From a virus: a DNA stretch of 64,000 nt. A program made the translations under genes and the position numbers. The stretch is taken from positions 1-64,000 of the IMG/VR virus record IMGVR_UViG_3300036852_000353; one strand, written 5' to 3'. Below, one piece after another: positions 7,211 through 15,347 of the stretch. Within the stretch, counting starts at the first letter, position 1. Each line of letters opens with the position of its first letter. The notes beneath the pieces are model-generated. The model saw only the letters and a program-made list of their open reading frames with translations. It searched no databases and had not been told where the DNA came from.

Positions 7211-7884
7211 TGATCCCCGCAGACGTGCTCTTCGATGGCGAACGGCTGGCCGTCCTCGTCGTGGAGGGTCAGGCCGGTCTCTTCGTCGTACCAGCCGTCG
7301 CCCTCGTACAGAGTCTCCGGCGGCTGGCTCTCGCACATGTCGGACTGCCCGTCGAGCCGGATGAGGATGTCGGCTGTGGGGTCCGGGCCCTCCTCGGTGG
7401 CGGCGATGTCCTCGAAGAACCCGGGTGTCACACCCATGACGTCCGCGTCCACGGCGCACAGGAGATCCGTCACCCGGTACCACGCCACCCAGGACACCTC
7501 GCCCGGTGAGTTCACCCGTGCCGCCCCGGGGTCGGCGGCCAGCCCGGCGAACAGGGTGTGGTACTCCCCGCCCTCGTTCACCCTGCTCTCTACCAACCGG
7601 AGACTCTTCAGCTCGACACCGGTCTCCTCCCGGACTTCCCGGTGTGCGGTCTGCGCCGCTTCCTCACCGGCGTGCACCGCTCCGTACACGTGGTCGCCGA
7701 GCCCGGCGTACGTCTTGTCGGCGGCACGCCCTTGGACCAGGATCCGGCCGTCGCCATCACGCACGACGACACTCACGATCGGCAGATGTGCTCCGGCGTG
7801 GGCACGCCACTCGCTCCTCGGTACACCGCGCACCACCACACGGCCTGCGGTGTCGACCAGGTCGACCGGCTCATGAGCGCTCAC
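7207..7884 (-). CDS. Nudix hydrolase
   Basis: 225 residues from a GTG that overlaps the previous stop. The Nudix box is complete (G-x5-E-x7-REVREETG), and the flanking strands (VDLVDTAGRVV, IVSVVVRDGDGRILVQ) are typical of the IDI/MutT-like branch. It hydrolyses a nucleoside diphosphate linked to another group; the substrate cannot be told. The C-terminal 60 residues are acidic and may be a separate small domain. Possible roles are nucleotide clearance or removal of signalling molecules. Confidence 0.85.
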   Translation of the reverse strand: MSAHEPVDLVDTAGRVVVRGVPRSEWRAHAGAHLPIVSVVVRDGDGRILVQGRAADKTYAGLGDHVYGAVHAGEEAAQTAHREVREETGVELKSLRLVESRVNEGGEYHTLFAGLAADPGAARVNSPGEVSWVAWYRVTDLLCAVDADVMGVTPGFFEDIAATEEGPDPTADILIRLDGQSDMCESQPPETLYEGDGWYDEETGLTLHDEDGQPFAIEEHVCGDQ

Positions 7885-8165
7885 TCCACACCTGCCTTCT
7901 TCGCGCAGCACCGGCACAGCAGCAGGTCGTGGCCGTTGATCTCGTGCAGGCCGATGCCGTCGGCGAAGAACCACACCTGGCAGTTGTCGCAGATGTCGAG
8001 GTCGTCGGGGCAGACGACGCCTCCGCGACGGGGCATCCAGGCGCGGTCCAGGCTTGCACAGGCGGGGTCGTGGGCGAGGAGCTTGTCGCGGCGGTCGGTA
8101 TACAGGCCGCCGCCGTCGGGGTCCGTGGCCCACCGGATCACCGCCGGGTAGTCGTCACTGGTCAT
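7881..8165 (-). CDS. small zinc-binding hypothetical protein
   Basis: 94 residues. The C-terminal half has CDNC and CRCC, forming a probable four-Cys zinc site, with a further Cys at each of two earlier positions. It is coupled to the Nudix gene by a GTGA overlap. Function unknown. Confidence 0.65.
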   Translation of the reverse strand: MTSDDYPAVIRWATDPDGGGLYTDRRDKLLAHDPACASLDRAWMPRRGGVVCPDDLDICDNCQVWFFADGIGLHEINGHDLLLCRCCAKKAGVE

Positions 8166-8415
8166 GGTCGGGTGCCTTGCTCAGGACGTCGCGTGCGGCG
8201 TCGTGCATCACGTCGGCGGGCAGTACCACGGCGAACTCGTCCACTCCGATGCTGGCGTCATGCTGGCCGAGTTCGTCCAGCAGGTGCGGTTCGTCGGGGA
8301 TTTTCCCGATGACGAGGTAGCGGCCGTCTTCGAGTTCGAAGATGTCGGGGCAGGTCTGGCCGGTGACGCTGCCGCGCTGCCGGGGGCTGCTGCCGCAGCG
8401 GCGGGTGATCTTCAC
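8155..8415 (-). CDS. hypothetical protein
   Basis: 86 residues from the GTG at 8415, preferred because of an AGGAGAA site. The alternative ATG at 8451 overlaps the upstream stop as ATGA but has no ribosome site. The protein is acidic and beta-rich (DGRYLVIGKIP, FAVVLPADV). No family recognised. Confidence 0.6.
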   Translation of the reverse strand: MKITRRCGSSPRQRGSVTGQTCPDIFELEDGRYLVIGKIPDEPHLLDELGQHDASIGVDEFAVVLPADVMHDAARDVLSKAPDHDQ

Positions 8416-8447
8416 GGGGCGTTCTCCTTGTGTGCAGTGCTGGCGGC

Positions 8448-8708
8448 TCATGCGGTCTGCTGGGTGGTGCTGTCGCTGTGGATGTCGATTTCATCCAGGG
8501 TGATCCTGCCCGTCCTGAGTGCGATGACCACTGCAGGCATGGCGCGCTTCACGCCCAGCTTGCGGTAGGCGCGGGTCAGGATCTCCGAGACCGTGTGGGG
8601 GGTGACGGCCAGCTTTTGGGCGATCTGGGCGTCGGTGAGTCCCCCGGCCTTGAGGACGAGGACTTCCCGCTGCCGCGGGGACAGGGGCGGCTCGTAGGGT
8701 GCAGTCAC
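8448..8708 (-). CDS. LuxR-type helix-turn-helix protein
   Basis: 86 residues. Residues 8-56 are a complete LuxR/GerE HTH: LSPRQREVLVLKAGGLT, then AQIAQKLAVTPHTVSEIL, then YRKLGV. There is no receiver or ligand domain, so it is a stand-alone DNA-binding protein, possibly controlling the minus accessory operon. GTG start overlapping the upstream stop. Confidence 0.85.
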   Translation of the reverse strand: MTAPYEPPLSPRQREVLVLKAGGLTDAQIAQKLAVTPHTVSEILTRAYRKLGVKRAMPAVVIALRTGRITLDEIDIHSDSTTQQTA

Positions 8709-9025
8709 GGCGTGCCCACCCCGCTGACGTGTACCCACTTGTCGTAGGGGATGAGGCGACCGTCGACATGGACGTAGCAGCCGGACAGCAGTTCGTACTG
8801 CACACGGATGCCGGTGTTCTCGCCCTTCCCGACACAGGTGTGCCGGTCGACGTTGGCAGCGAGGAACCCGACGCCGCTGAAGAACGCCCCCACCCCGCAG
8901 ATGATGCCCGCAGTGACGGCCAGCGTGGCGAGGGTGTCGCTCATGATGTTGTTGTGGACCTTGACCAACACCCAGATGACGGCGAGGCAGGCCGCGGTGA
9001 TGCCGAGCAGGAACCAGTAGGTCAC
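8705..9025 (-). CDS. membrane protein with two transmembrane segments
   Basis: 106 residues. Hydrophobic segments at about residues 3-21 and 34-57 form a hairpin, followed by a soluble region with two Cys (residues 65 and 83) that could form a disulfide outside the membrane. It is coupled by ATGA to the nuclease-like gene at 9022. Function unknown. Confidence 0.65.
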   Translation of the reverse strand: MTYWFLLGITAACLAVIWVLVKVHNNIMSDTLATLAVTAGIICGVGAFFSGVGFLAANVDRHTCVGKGENTGIRVQYELLSGCYVHVDGRLIPYDKWVHVSGVGTP

Positions 9026-9522
9026 GCCGCTTCCCTCCGGGTGTACGTCAGGCCGCCAGCTGCGGACTGTTGGGAGTGCCAGATCTCACCGCGCGTACGG
9101 CCGACGTTCATGGCTTCGATGACAGCCATCTGCACGGTGCTTGCACGGGAGCTGCCCCACTTCACATCCACGAAGACCACCGAGAGAGTCCGTGGGTCCC
9201 GGCTGTTGTTGCGGATCTCGTCCAGCCCGTCGAAGACGATGTAGTCCATGACGCCACCCAGATGGAAGATGTCCTTCGGGTTGTAGATGTTGTCCGGTGC
9301 GTAGGGGAACGCCTGCTGGGCGACATGTCCGTTGTAGCTGCCGCGGCTGGCGGCTACAGCTCGCTGTGCGCGCTGTTCCATCTCGGCGCTGTGGGACTGG
9401 GCAGTCGTGGTCAGCTGCTGGGTGAGTCCTAGGGAGCGCTGCTGTTCGTCGGCGAGGGACTTCTTCGTCCTGGTCAGCATGACGGCCAGGACGAGTGTGG
9501 CGATGAGCAGGAGAACGATCAC
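9022..9522 (-). CDS. membrane-anchored Holliday-junction-resolvase-like nuclease
   Basis: 166 residues: an N-terminal membrane segment (residues 1-16), a short coiled stretch, then a domain with FPYAPDNIYNPKD, DYIVFDGL and VVFVDVKWG. This order matches the family of predicted endonucleases related to archaeal Holliday junction resolvases, where Asp and the D-x-K pair form the PD-(D/E)XK active site. A nuclease tethered to the membrane could act on incoming foreign DNA (superinfection exclusion) or on host DNA; both are inference. Confidence 0.65.
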   Translation of the reverse strand: MIVLLLIATLVLAVMLTRTKKSLADEQQRSLGLTQQLTTTAQSHSAEMEQRAQRAVAASRGSYNGHVAQQAFPYAPDNIYNPKDIFHLGGVMDYIVFDGLDEIRNNSRDPRTLSVVFVDVKWGSSRASTVQMAVIEAMNVGRTRGEIWHSQQSAAGGLTYTRREAA

Positions 9523-9529
9523 AGCCCGC

Positions 9530-10666
9530 TCACTTCATGATCAGGAGCTGGGTGCCGACCACCAGCTGGCGGTTGTCCGAGGTGGACTCCACGAACACCT
9601 CGTAGCCATCGAACTTGCCCGGTGCGACCCTGGTGTCCCCGTGAGGGATGCCGACGATGTCGCGGGCCTCGGGGCCGACGTAGATCTGGCTGGTCGCCTT
9701 GTCCATGACGGCGATGCCCTTGTTGCCCTGGACCTTTTCACTGGTGCGCTGGCCTGCCGAGAAGAGCTGGTACCAGCCCATGCCGACCTCGAACTTGCCG
9801 TTGGTGATCTTGTTGAGGAAGTCGTCGATACGGACGACGTAGCCGACCGGCTCACCTTCGGGGAACTTCTTCGTCGGCCGCTTGCGCTTGAGCCACGCCT
9901 TGTCCGTCTTGGTCACCGGCACCAGCTTGTAGGCGGTGTGCGCGAGCGGGACGAGCTTCTGCTTCACTGCGGCGGCGTCGACCTGGCCGCCGACGGCGAA
10001 GGCGCTGCGGGTGCCGCGGACACCGGTTGCGGCGCGGGTGGCGACGTACGAAGTGTAGGACTCCTTGATGCGCTCGACGGCCTGCTCCAGATCAGCTTCC
10101 GTGGTGGCGTCCCACAGGGCAACGTTCCACTTGGCGTAGCCGAAGTCGTAGAGCTCCTTGGCCGATCGCTCGTCAGGGGCGAGGCCCAGCATGATGCGGT
10201 TGACGGGGAGAGCGGCGAAGCGCTTTTGCATCTCCTCCTGCAGCACCGTCACCGGCGTGCGCCCGAAGGACGGGCGCTTTCCGTCCCGTGTGCGGCTGGC
10301 GTTCTCGAAGCCGTCGGTGAGGAGGTAGTACGTGAAGTCGTGGGCGCCGTACTTCTCCGGCACCGCCTCGGTGTCATCCAGCGCGAGGTGGACGGCGTCC
10401 GCCATGGCGGTCATGCCCTTGATCGTGTAGAGGCCCTTGACGCTGGGCAGCCGGAACACGTCCATGTCCCAGATGTGGCACTCGGCGTCGTCGGAGAACG
10501 AGTAGACCGAGATGCGGGTCTCTTCGTTGTCCTCCTTGGACTTCTTCGCGAGGAATGCCACCAGATCGTCGGTGACCTTCACGACCTTGTGCTGCAGGTG
10601 GCCCATCGAGCCGGAGGCGTCGAGCAGGAGCGTGATGTGGTTGATGTAGTTCTGCTTCGTGGACAC
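9530..10666 (-). CDS. von Willebrand factor A domain protein
   Basis: 378 residues from a GTG. The N-terminal 200 residues form a vWA domain with an intact metal site: DASGSM (residues 16-21), a Thr in GMTAMADA, and the LTDG loop. The remainder is an unrecognised beta-rich domain ending in repeated strands. vWA domains bind protein partners through Mg2+. The gene carries the same GACAAGGAAG leader as the TerD (51445) and Ro60 (53938) genes, both from families tied to stress responses, suggesting a shared programme. Confidence 0.8.
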   Translation of the reverse strand: MSTKQNYINHITLLLDASGSMGHLQHKVVKVTDDLVAFLAKKSKEDNEETRISVYSFSDDAECHIWDMDVFRLPSVKGLYTIKGMTAMADAVHLALDDTEAVPEKYGAHDFTYYLLTDGFENASRTRDGKRPSFGRTPVTVLQEEMQKRFAALPVNRIMLGLAPDERSAKELYDFGYAKWNVALWDATTEADLEQAVERIKESYTSYVATRAATGVRGTRSAFAVGGQVDAAAVKQKLVPLAHTAYKLVPVTKTDKAWLKRKRPTKKFPEGEPVGYVVRIDDFLNKITNGKFEVGMGWYQLFSAGQRTSEKVQGNKGIAVMDKATSQIYVGPEARDIVGIPHGDTRVAPGKFDGYEVFVESTSDNRQLVVGTQLLIMK

Positions 10667-10779
10667 GTGTGTTCCGTGCCTTCCTTGTCGGTGGTTCTGT
10701 GGCCGGATCCTATGCCTGGCCGGGTTGACGCGGCAGCATTCTGCGCAGCCGGTGTGGTATGCCGTGCGGGGCATGACGA

Positions 10780-10811
10780 AGGCCCCGGTCGCTCTCACCT
10801 GACCGGGGCCT
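10780..10811 (-). terminator. hairpin terminator of the 15323-11093 operon
   Basis: Perfect 11 bp stem (10780-10790 with 10801-10811), GC-rich, followed on the minus strand by a short pyrimidine run. It lies between the end of one minus operon and the vWA gene. Confidence 0.5.
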
Positions 10812-10920
10812 GCCGGGTGCGGATGCTGGTCCCTTGCCCCGCACCGGGCGAGCCCATCATGCCATGGTGGCGGGGCCGCTACTATCGTCTTCAGTACATC
10901 CGAGCAAAGTGAGGTCCCTC

Positions 10921-11109
10921 ATGAACCCCAGCCGTGACGCCGACGAGTCAGGTGTTTCCTCTGCAGGCCCCGAGCGGATCTCGCTCGTGCGGCTGGCTGC
11001 GCAGAGTAACGGTTCGTCATCGCCCGCCCTGACCCGTGTCGTGTCGAAGGGCGCGGTGACGAGCGGGCCGGGCCGGGTCGCGGTCGCCGCCTTCAACTCC
11101 TCCGTCTGA
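10921..11109 (+). CDS. small hypothetical protein
   Basis: 62 residues, Ser/Ala/Val-rich, with a GAGG site before the ATG. It stands alone on the plus strand and overlaps the convergent XRE gene by 17 bases. No motif; composition is plausible but not decisive. Confidence 0.4.
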   Translation: MNPSRDADESGVSSAGPERISLVRLAAQSNGSSSPALTRVVSKGAVTSGPGRVAVAAFNSSV

Positions 11110-11344
11110 CCCTCTTCGGCCTGTCGGGCAGCACTTTGATCATGAGGTGCTGCCCGCACAGGCCGAGGATGCCTTCGGCCCAGTCAAGGGTGAGGGTCGC
11201 TCTGCCGGTGAGCATGGTGTTCATGTGTTTGGTGGAGACACCGAGCTGGCGGCAGACCTCGGCCTGAGAGATGCCCGCCTTGTGCAGGGCTATGCGGACC
11301 TGGACGCGCAGTTGCTCCTCGGCGGTGGGTGGTTCGTCGGTCAA
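11093..11344 (-). CDS. XRE-family helix-turn-helix protein
   Basis: 83 residues from a TTG. Residues 22-52 are a classic XRE HTH (ISQAEVCRQLGVSTKHMNTMLTGRATLTLDWAEGIL, described in parts). Basic C-terminus. Candidate repressor or antitoxin. It follows the 266-residue unknown gene closely, so the two may work as a pair. Confidence 0.75.
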   Translation of the reverse strand: MTDEPPTAEEQLRVQVRIALHKAGISQAEVCRQLGVSTKHMNTMLTGRATLTLDWAEGILGLCGQHLMIKVLPDRPKRVRRRS

Positions 11345-11347
11345 GGG

Positions 11348-12148
11348 TCAGGCATCCTTGGTGGGCTGCGCCACAACAGCGGGCTGCCCGGCGGCCGGGC
11401 CGCGGACGATGTCCTGAGCGATCAGCGTGTACATCCGGTCCACGGCGCCGTCCAGCTCCGCCTGGATATGGCCAGCGGCATACGCCCAGCGGCGGAGCTT
11501 TCGTCGGATGGCTGCTGACCCCACGAGCGGCACCGTCTCGGGCTGTGGCGTCTCGGCGGCCATGCGGCGCAACTCGGCGAGGGCGTCCTGTTCGTCGTCG
11601 TTGATCCCGTGATCATCGTGCTCGATCTCGGCGTCGGCGAGGTTGAGCGCGTACTCCAGCATTCGCCGCTCGATGGGTGACAGCACGGTGGCCCGGTCGG
11701 TGGTCGCGGGCAGCACGGCCAACACCGCGTCCAGCAGCGGCGCGTTCGGGTTCCACGCCTCGGCCGGGTCTGCGTCCACAAGCAGCGTCTTGGCCATGCC
11801 GAGCGCGGCGTACCCCTTGGCGCACAGGTCGTGCCTCGGCTCCAGCGGTTCGCAGCAGATCCACTCGGCGACGATGTGCTGCTCGGCGACCGCCCACAGC
11901 TTCGCGGACAGCGCGGCCCGGTCCACGGCAGACGGCACCATGGTGTTTGCGTTCTCATCGAGCCCCAGTGCATCCAGTACTTCCGCCGCGGGAATCATCA
12001 CGTCGGTGCCATACGTGCGGCAGAGCTGATAGACCCGCTTCATGCTGTGCATCGCGTGCAGGTTCGCGGCCTCAGTGGCTTCGTGTGCGGCTTTCTGCAG
12101 CCGGGCGTAGGCGGGACTCTCAGGCACGGCGTCAGAATCCCGCATCAT
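11348..12148 (-). CDS. hypothetical protein, helical
   Basis: 266 residues, strongly helical and Ala/Leu/Glu-rich, with a CC pair and CAKG in the middle. No catalytic signature recognised. ATGA overlap with the upstream gene and close spacing to the XRE gene downstream. It could be the effector of an XRE-controlled pair, but nothing in the sequence proves this. Confidence 0.65.
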   Translation of the reverse strand: MMRDSDAVPESPAYARLQKAAHEATEAANLHAMHSMKRVYQLCRTYGTDVMIPAAEVLDALGLDENANTMVPSAVDRAALSAKLWAVAEQHIVAEWICCEPLEPRHDLCAKGYAALGMAKTLLVDADPAEAWNPNAPLLDAVLAVLPATTDRATVLSPIERRMLEYALNLADAEIEHDDHGINDDEQDALAELRRMAAETPQPETVPLVGSAAIRRKLRRWAYAAGHIQAELDGAVDRMYTLIAQDIVRGPAAGQPAVVAQPTKDA

Positions 12149-12546
12149 GACGGCTCCTCTCCGTCGAGGGCGGCGTCGAGGGCGCTGATCACGGATTCCC
12201 AGCCGCGGGTGTAGGCGCGGCCGAGTTCACTGGCCCGCTGCGAGGAGTGCGGCTGTCGGGGGATTGCGCGGACGCGTTTGATGGCGGCCTCGGCGCGTTC
12301 GGCACGTCCGCGTAGTCCGTCCGCTCCGAAAATTCGTTCGGCCACACTGGGCGACGCAACGGTGATCATGCCGTCCGACCAGTGGACGAGCAGCCAGCCC
12401 GGCAGGGGCCACGCGTCGCCGTCATTGGTGTAGATGAGGAGCTGCTGGCCGTCGTGCCAGGCGTACCGCTCGGGGGTGAGCCACGTGGGCAGGCTGCGGG
12501 TGCCGTCCCAGATGTGGGTGTGGGTGACGGTCGGCTGGTGGGTCAC
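12145..12546 (-). CDS. hypothetical protein
   Basis: 133 residues from a GTG overlapping the upstream stop. The N-terminal half is Trp/His-rich beta (THIWDGTRSLPTWLTPERY, split), the C-terminal half helical. No family recognised; found in the tightly coupled minus operon. Confidence 0.6.
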   Translation of the reverse strand: MTHQPTVTHTHIWDGTRSLPTWLTPERYAWHDGQQLLIYTNDGDAWPLPGWLLVHWSDGMITVASPSVAERIFGADGLRGRAERAEAAIKRVRAIPRQPHSSQRASELGRAYTRGWESVISALDAALDGEEPS

Positions 12547-13076
12547 GTCCGGCTCCGGTTGTGTGCTTCCTCGACCTGCCCGGCAAGCAGTCGGCACTGG
12601 TCGCGGACGTAGGCGAGGTCGCGGTAGACCTCACCGAGGATCACGGGGAAGTCGGAGGCGAACTGCTGACGCATCTCCTCCAGGTGCGGGGCGATGCGGC
12701 GCAGCAGGGCATCGTTGCCGGGCTTCTGGTCCCAGGCGTGTCCGCAGTCAAATCCGATCCAGTACACGTGGTCCGGCTCGCCGGGGCTGGGGATGTGGCA
12801 GATGCCCTGGGACTCGTCTGTGGTGTCCTGGCAGAACGTGGCGAAGTTCAGGCCGCCGTGTACGTCGGCGCCGATTTTGAACGGGTTCATTTCGAACCAG
12901 GGGTGGCCCTCGGACACGCCGACGTACCCGCACCAGGATCCGCTCTGCGTTGCCCGCTTGGCCAGGCACGGCAGACCGCTGGCCTCGTCCTGCCACTGCA
13001 TCTTGTCGGGCTCGTCCTGCCAGGGGCCGTCACCCCAGTCGGACTTGTCCATGGTTCTCCAGCTCTTGGTCTCCAT
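12543..13076 (-). CDS. hypothetical protein
   Basis: 177 residues, acidic at the N-terminus, with conserved-looking Trp, Cys and Gly positions (CGYVGVSEGHPWF, DHVYWIGFDCGH) and a helical C-terminus. The pattern resembles uncharacterised phage proteins with a GYVGV strand. One-base gap to the AbrB-like gene upstream (TGA-C-ATG). Confidence 0.6.
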   Translation of the reverse strand: METKSWRTMDKSDWGDGPWQDEPDKMQWQDEASGLPCLAKRATQSGSWCGYVGVSEGHPWFEMNPFKIGADVHGGLNFATFCQDTTDESQGICHIPSPGEPDHVYWIGFDCGHAWDQKPGNDALLRRIAPHLEEMRQQFASDFPVILGEVYRDLAYVRDQCRLLAGQVEEAHNRSRT

Positions 13077-13077
13077 G

Positions 13078-13311
13078 TCAGTCCTCGCTGTTCCGCAGTG
13101 CGCGGACTTCTGCGACGGCGTCGTATGACTCCCGGTCCGCATCTGCTGGGATGCCCGCACGGATTCTGTCTTTGATCGCCTGTAGTGTCTCGACGGTGAT
13201 GACGCCAGGCTTCTCACAGCGGATGATCACCTCATCGCCTTCCTTGATGCCTGCTGCTCGCTGCATGGCGACGGGAATGGTGATCCGGCCGCGTGGTCCC
13301 ACGGTGGTCAT
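13078..13311 (-). CDS. AbrB/SpoVT-type swapped-hairpin DNA-binding protein (antitoxin-like)
   Basis: 77 residues. Residues 3-40 are a SpoVT-AbrB fold: the GRITIP arm, then helix AAGIKEGDEVII and strand GVITVET. Such proteins are DNA-binding transition regulators or antitoxins. A RelE-like protein is encoded two genes upstream (13677), so the two may form a split toxin-antitoxin module with 13313-13684 between them. Confidence 0.75.
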   Translation of the reverse strand: MTTVGPRGRITIPVAMQRAAGIKEGDEVIIRCEKPGVITVETLQAIKDRIRAGIPADADRESYDAVAEVRALRNSED

Positions 13312-13312
13312 G

Positions 13313-13684
13313 TCAGGCTTCCTTCGGGATCGTGAACCAGCCGGGTCCCTCGACGGCGTCCAGGCCGAGCCGGTCTGCGACAGCACGCAGGTCGTCGTTC
13401 CAGCGGTCGCGCTCGAATCTGCTGGCGTTGGGACGCTCACCGGAGTGGTGGGTGTATTCGACCTGGTCCCACCGGTTGACCAGGAACGCCATGCCCCGGG
13501 CGCGGAAGTAGCCCACATTGCCGTCGTTGAGACAGAACCCGGGGTCCTCGTCGAGCAGGGCCTGGTCGGTGTCGCTGCGCAGGCGCAGGCCGTAGATGGT
13601 GTAGACGGCCGGGGGTCCGTCTGCCGCCTGGTCGCCGGGGATGTGCTGGGTGGTCAGTTCGTCGTGGCTCATCGGATCACTCAT
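13313..13684 (-). CDS. hypothetical protein
   Basis: 123 residues, acidic, with a FLVNRWDQVEY strand and a helical C-terminus. It sits between the AbrB-like and RelE-like genes. An internal ATG at 13672 is an alternative start. No recognised family. Confidence 0.6.
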   Translation of the reverse strand: MSDPMSHDELTTQHIPGDQAADGPPAVYTIYGLRLRSDTDQALLDEDPGFCLNDGNVGYFRARGMAFLVNRWDQVEYTHHSGERPNASRFERDRWNDDLRAVADRLGLDAVEGPGWFTIPKEA

Positions 13685-13943
13685 GTCCGATCACGGGGGG
13701 ACGGAAGTCTGTGAAGTGGTACACGAACACGAACACTTCGTCGTCCCGGATCACGTACCGGACTCGGATGTAGGGGGTGAGGTCGATGACGCGCAGCTTC
13801 TCGTCATCGCCGAAGGCCACGGACATCGGGTGGTAGGGGTCCTCGGCCAGGACCTGGGCGGCCTTGTACACGGCGGCGCGCCGTGGCGGCTCCAGTGTGT
13901 CGATGTGGTTTTTGACGTCAGGGTCGTAGGTGATGGTGTACAT
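13677..13943 (-). CDS. RelE/ParE-like toxin fold protein
   Basis: 88 residues with the full RelE/ParE order: strand MYTITYD, two helices (VKNHIDTLEPPRRAAVYKA), then strands LRVIDLTPYIRVRYVI and VFVFVYH. RelE toxins cut mRNA on the ribosome and ParE toxins poison gyrase; which applies here cannot be read. Strong AGGAGG site. Pairing with the AbrB-like protein at 13078 is inferred. Confidence 0.7.
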   Translation of the reverse strand: MYTITYDPDVKNHIDTLEPPRRAAVYKAAQVLAEDPYHPMSVAFGDDEKLRVIDLTPYIRVRYVIRDDEVFVFVYHFTDFRPPVIGHE

Positions 13944-13951
13944 GTGTCCTC

Positions 13952-14152
13952 CTAGATCTCGAAGATGGTCTGCTGGTCACCGGCGTACCCATACTCTCCG
14001 GGGCTCGGCTGGTGCAAGGCGTACGACCCGGGGCACGAGCGCAGTTCGGGGTCGCGTTCGGGCGGGTCGTGGCGCCAGATACGATTGCTGCGTGGTGCGA
14101 CGGCGGTATCCCGCTTGCAGGCGGGGCAGTCGGCCCGCGGGTACTTCTTCAC
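13952..14152 (-). CDS. small zinc-finger-like protein
   Basis: 66 residues from a GTG. CPAC near residue 9 and a later Cys could form a partial zinc site. Basic N-terminus. It is coupled to its neighbour by a GTGA overlap. Function unknown. Confidence 0.55.
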   Translation of the reverse strand: MKKYPRADCPACKRDTAVAPRSNRIWRHDPPERDPELRSCPGSYALHQPSPGEYGYAGDQQTIFEI

Positions 14153-14535
14153 CGGTCCTCCATCTCCCGGGGATGCATGGCCCCACCGTCGTCCTGCCAG
14201 ACCATGAAGGGGAGCTGCTTGCGTATCCTCGTCCGGCGGGTCAGGGCTGCGTTTGCCCGCTGCTTGGACGTGCCGGTACCGGAGCGCTCCTGGTCCTCGT
14301 AGAAGTTGACGAGCTTTACGTTCAGGGCGGCGTTGCGTCTGTTGTTCGTTTTCTCCCTGGTCCAGTGGATGTACCGGTGGAGCGCGCAGGGGAAGTCGGC
14401 GCAGTAGTAGAGGTAGATCTTCTCGCCGGTCTCGGCGTAGAACTGCCTGGCCTCTGCGCGCGCCAGCTTGGCCGTCGCATAGGTGCGTCCCTTCTTCCTC
14501 TTGGCGCAGTGCCGCTGGCCTGCGTGCTGTGTCAC
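14149..14535 (-). CDS. basic hypothetical protein
   Basis: 128 residues, very basic (many Arg/Lys), with a YYCADFPCALHRYIH stretch near the centre that may bind metal. Probably a nucleic-acid-binding protein. GTG start overlapping the upstream stop. Confidence 0.55.
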   Translation of the reverse strand: MTQHAGQRHCAKRKKGRTYATAKLARAEARQFYAETGEKIYLYYCADFPCALHRYIHWTREKTNNRRNAALNVKLVNFYEDQERSGTGTSKQRANAALTRRTRIRKQLPFMVWQDDGGAMHPREMEDR

Positions 14536-14942
14536 GTCTCCTTCTCCTTGTGGTGCGGGCAGCCGCACAGCACGCCCGAGTGCTTGTTGTTCAGGCGGCA
14601 GCGGGCGTGTTTGATGTCGCTCCACATCTGCAGTTCGTAGGCCCGGTCGGGGTGGCGTATCTTCGCCGATGCCAGGGCGCGTGCCATCTCGCAGGCGGTG
14701 GAGGTGTAGGGGCGTCGCACGATGAGGGCGAGCAGGTCGGCGGGGATCTGCTCCTCGGTGCTGCCGGGCGGGGGCGGGCGTTCCTCATCGGCCAGCTTCA
14801 TGACGACGGCCGCAGTCCGCTTCCAGTGTTCCCAGAGAGGGTGTTCGGCGGCGGGCAGCGGGTATTCGGGGCCGATCAGGTAGTTGAGGTCGTCACGGGC
14901 GATGGCCGTGGCGTAGCGCATCAGCCGTGCGTTGTCGGGCAT
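14532..14942 (-). CDS. hypothetical protein
   Basis: 136 residues, helical, ending in a Cys/His cluster (CGCPHHK) that could bind metal. No family recognised. Overlaps its downstream neighbour by 4 bases. Confidence 0.6.
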   Translation of the reverse strand: MPDNARLMRYATAIARDDLNYLIGPEYPLPAAEHPLWEHWKRTAAVVMKLADEERPPPPGSTEEQIPADLLALIVRRPYTSTACEMARALASAKIRHPDRAYELQMWSDIKHARCRLNNKHSGVLCGCPHHKEKET

Positions 14943-14943
14943 G

Positions 14944-15132
14944 TCATCCTCCGTGGGTCCACAGCAGGTACAGGCCGCCGGTCACCGCCCAGGCAGCGGC
15001 GGCGAGCAGGGCCCAGCCGAGCAGGATTGCCCGGCCGAAAGGGTTGCTGAGCATGCCGACGATCCATACGACGAGTGAGACGAGCAGAAGCAGGGCGATG
15101 ATGCCCAGACCGGTCCAGGCGAAGACCTCCAT
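14944..15132 (-). CDS. small membrane protein
   Basis: 62 residues with two transmembrane segments (about residues 8-27 and 34-57) joined by a short basic loop. Function unknown; small membrane proteins of this sort in phages often modulate the host envelope or exclude other phages (inference). Confidence 0.65.
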   Translation of the reverse strand: MEVFAWTGLGIIALLLLVSLVVWIVGMLSNPFGRAILLGWALLAAAAWAVTGGLYLLWTHGG

Positions 15133-15323
15133 CAGTCTTCCCCGTCTTCCCGCTGGAGCGCACAGGCGTCGAGCGGTTCGCCGCAGTCCTTGCAGCGGTC
15201 GTGCATGGCACTGCAGGGGGCCGGGCAGACGGTGCGGTCGAAGTAACTGCCGTGGCGGTGTCCGCAGTTGATGCGGCTGCCGAAATTGAGCAACGCGTCG
15301 AGCCGCTGTGGGCGTTCGTTCAT
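15132..15323 (-). CDS. small cysteine-rich protein
   Basis: 63 residues with CGH, CPAPC, CKDCG and a final Cys: enough ligands for one or two zinc sites. TGATG overlap with the membrane protein. Its start is preceded by the 13-base leader ACCGACAAGGAAG (15328-15340 on the plus strand, reverse complement). Confidence 0.6.
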   Translation of the reverse strand: MNERPQRLDALLNFGSRINCGHRHGSYFDRTVCPAPCSAMHDRCKDCGEPLDACALQREDGED

Positions 15324-15347
15324 GACGCTTCCTTGTCGGTGGGGACT

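Noticed and set aside
9407-10912. 501-residue open frame on the plus strand
   Set aside because: Shadow of the vWA gene, whose metal-site motifs prove the minus strand is coding.
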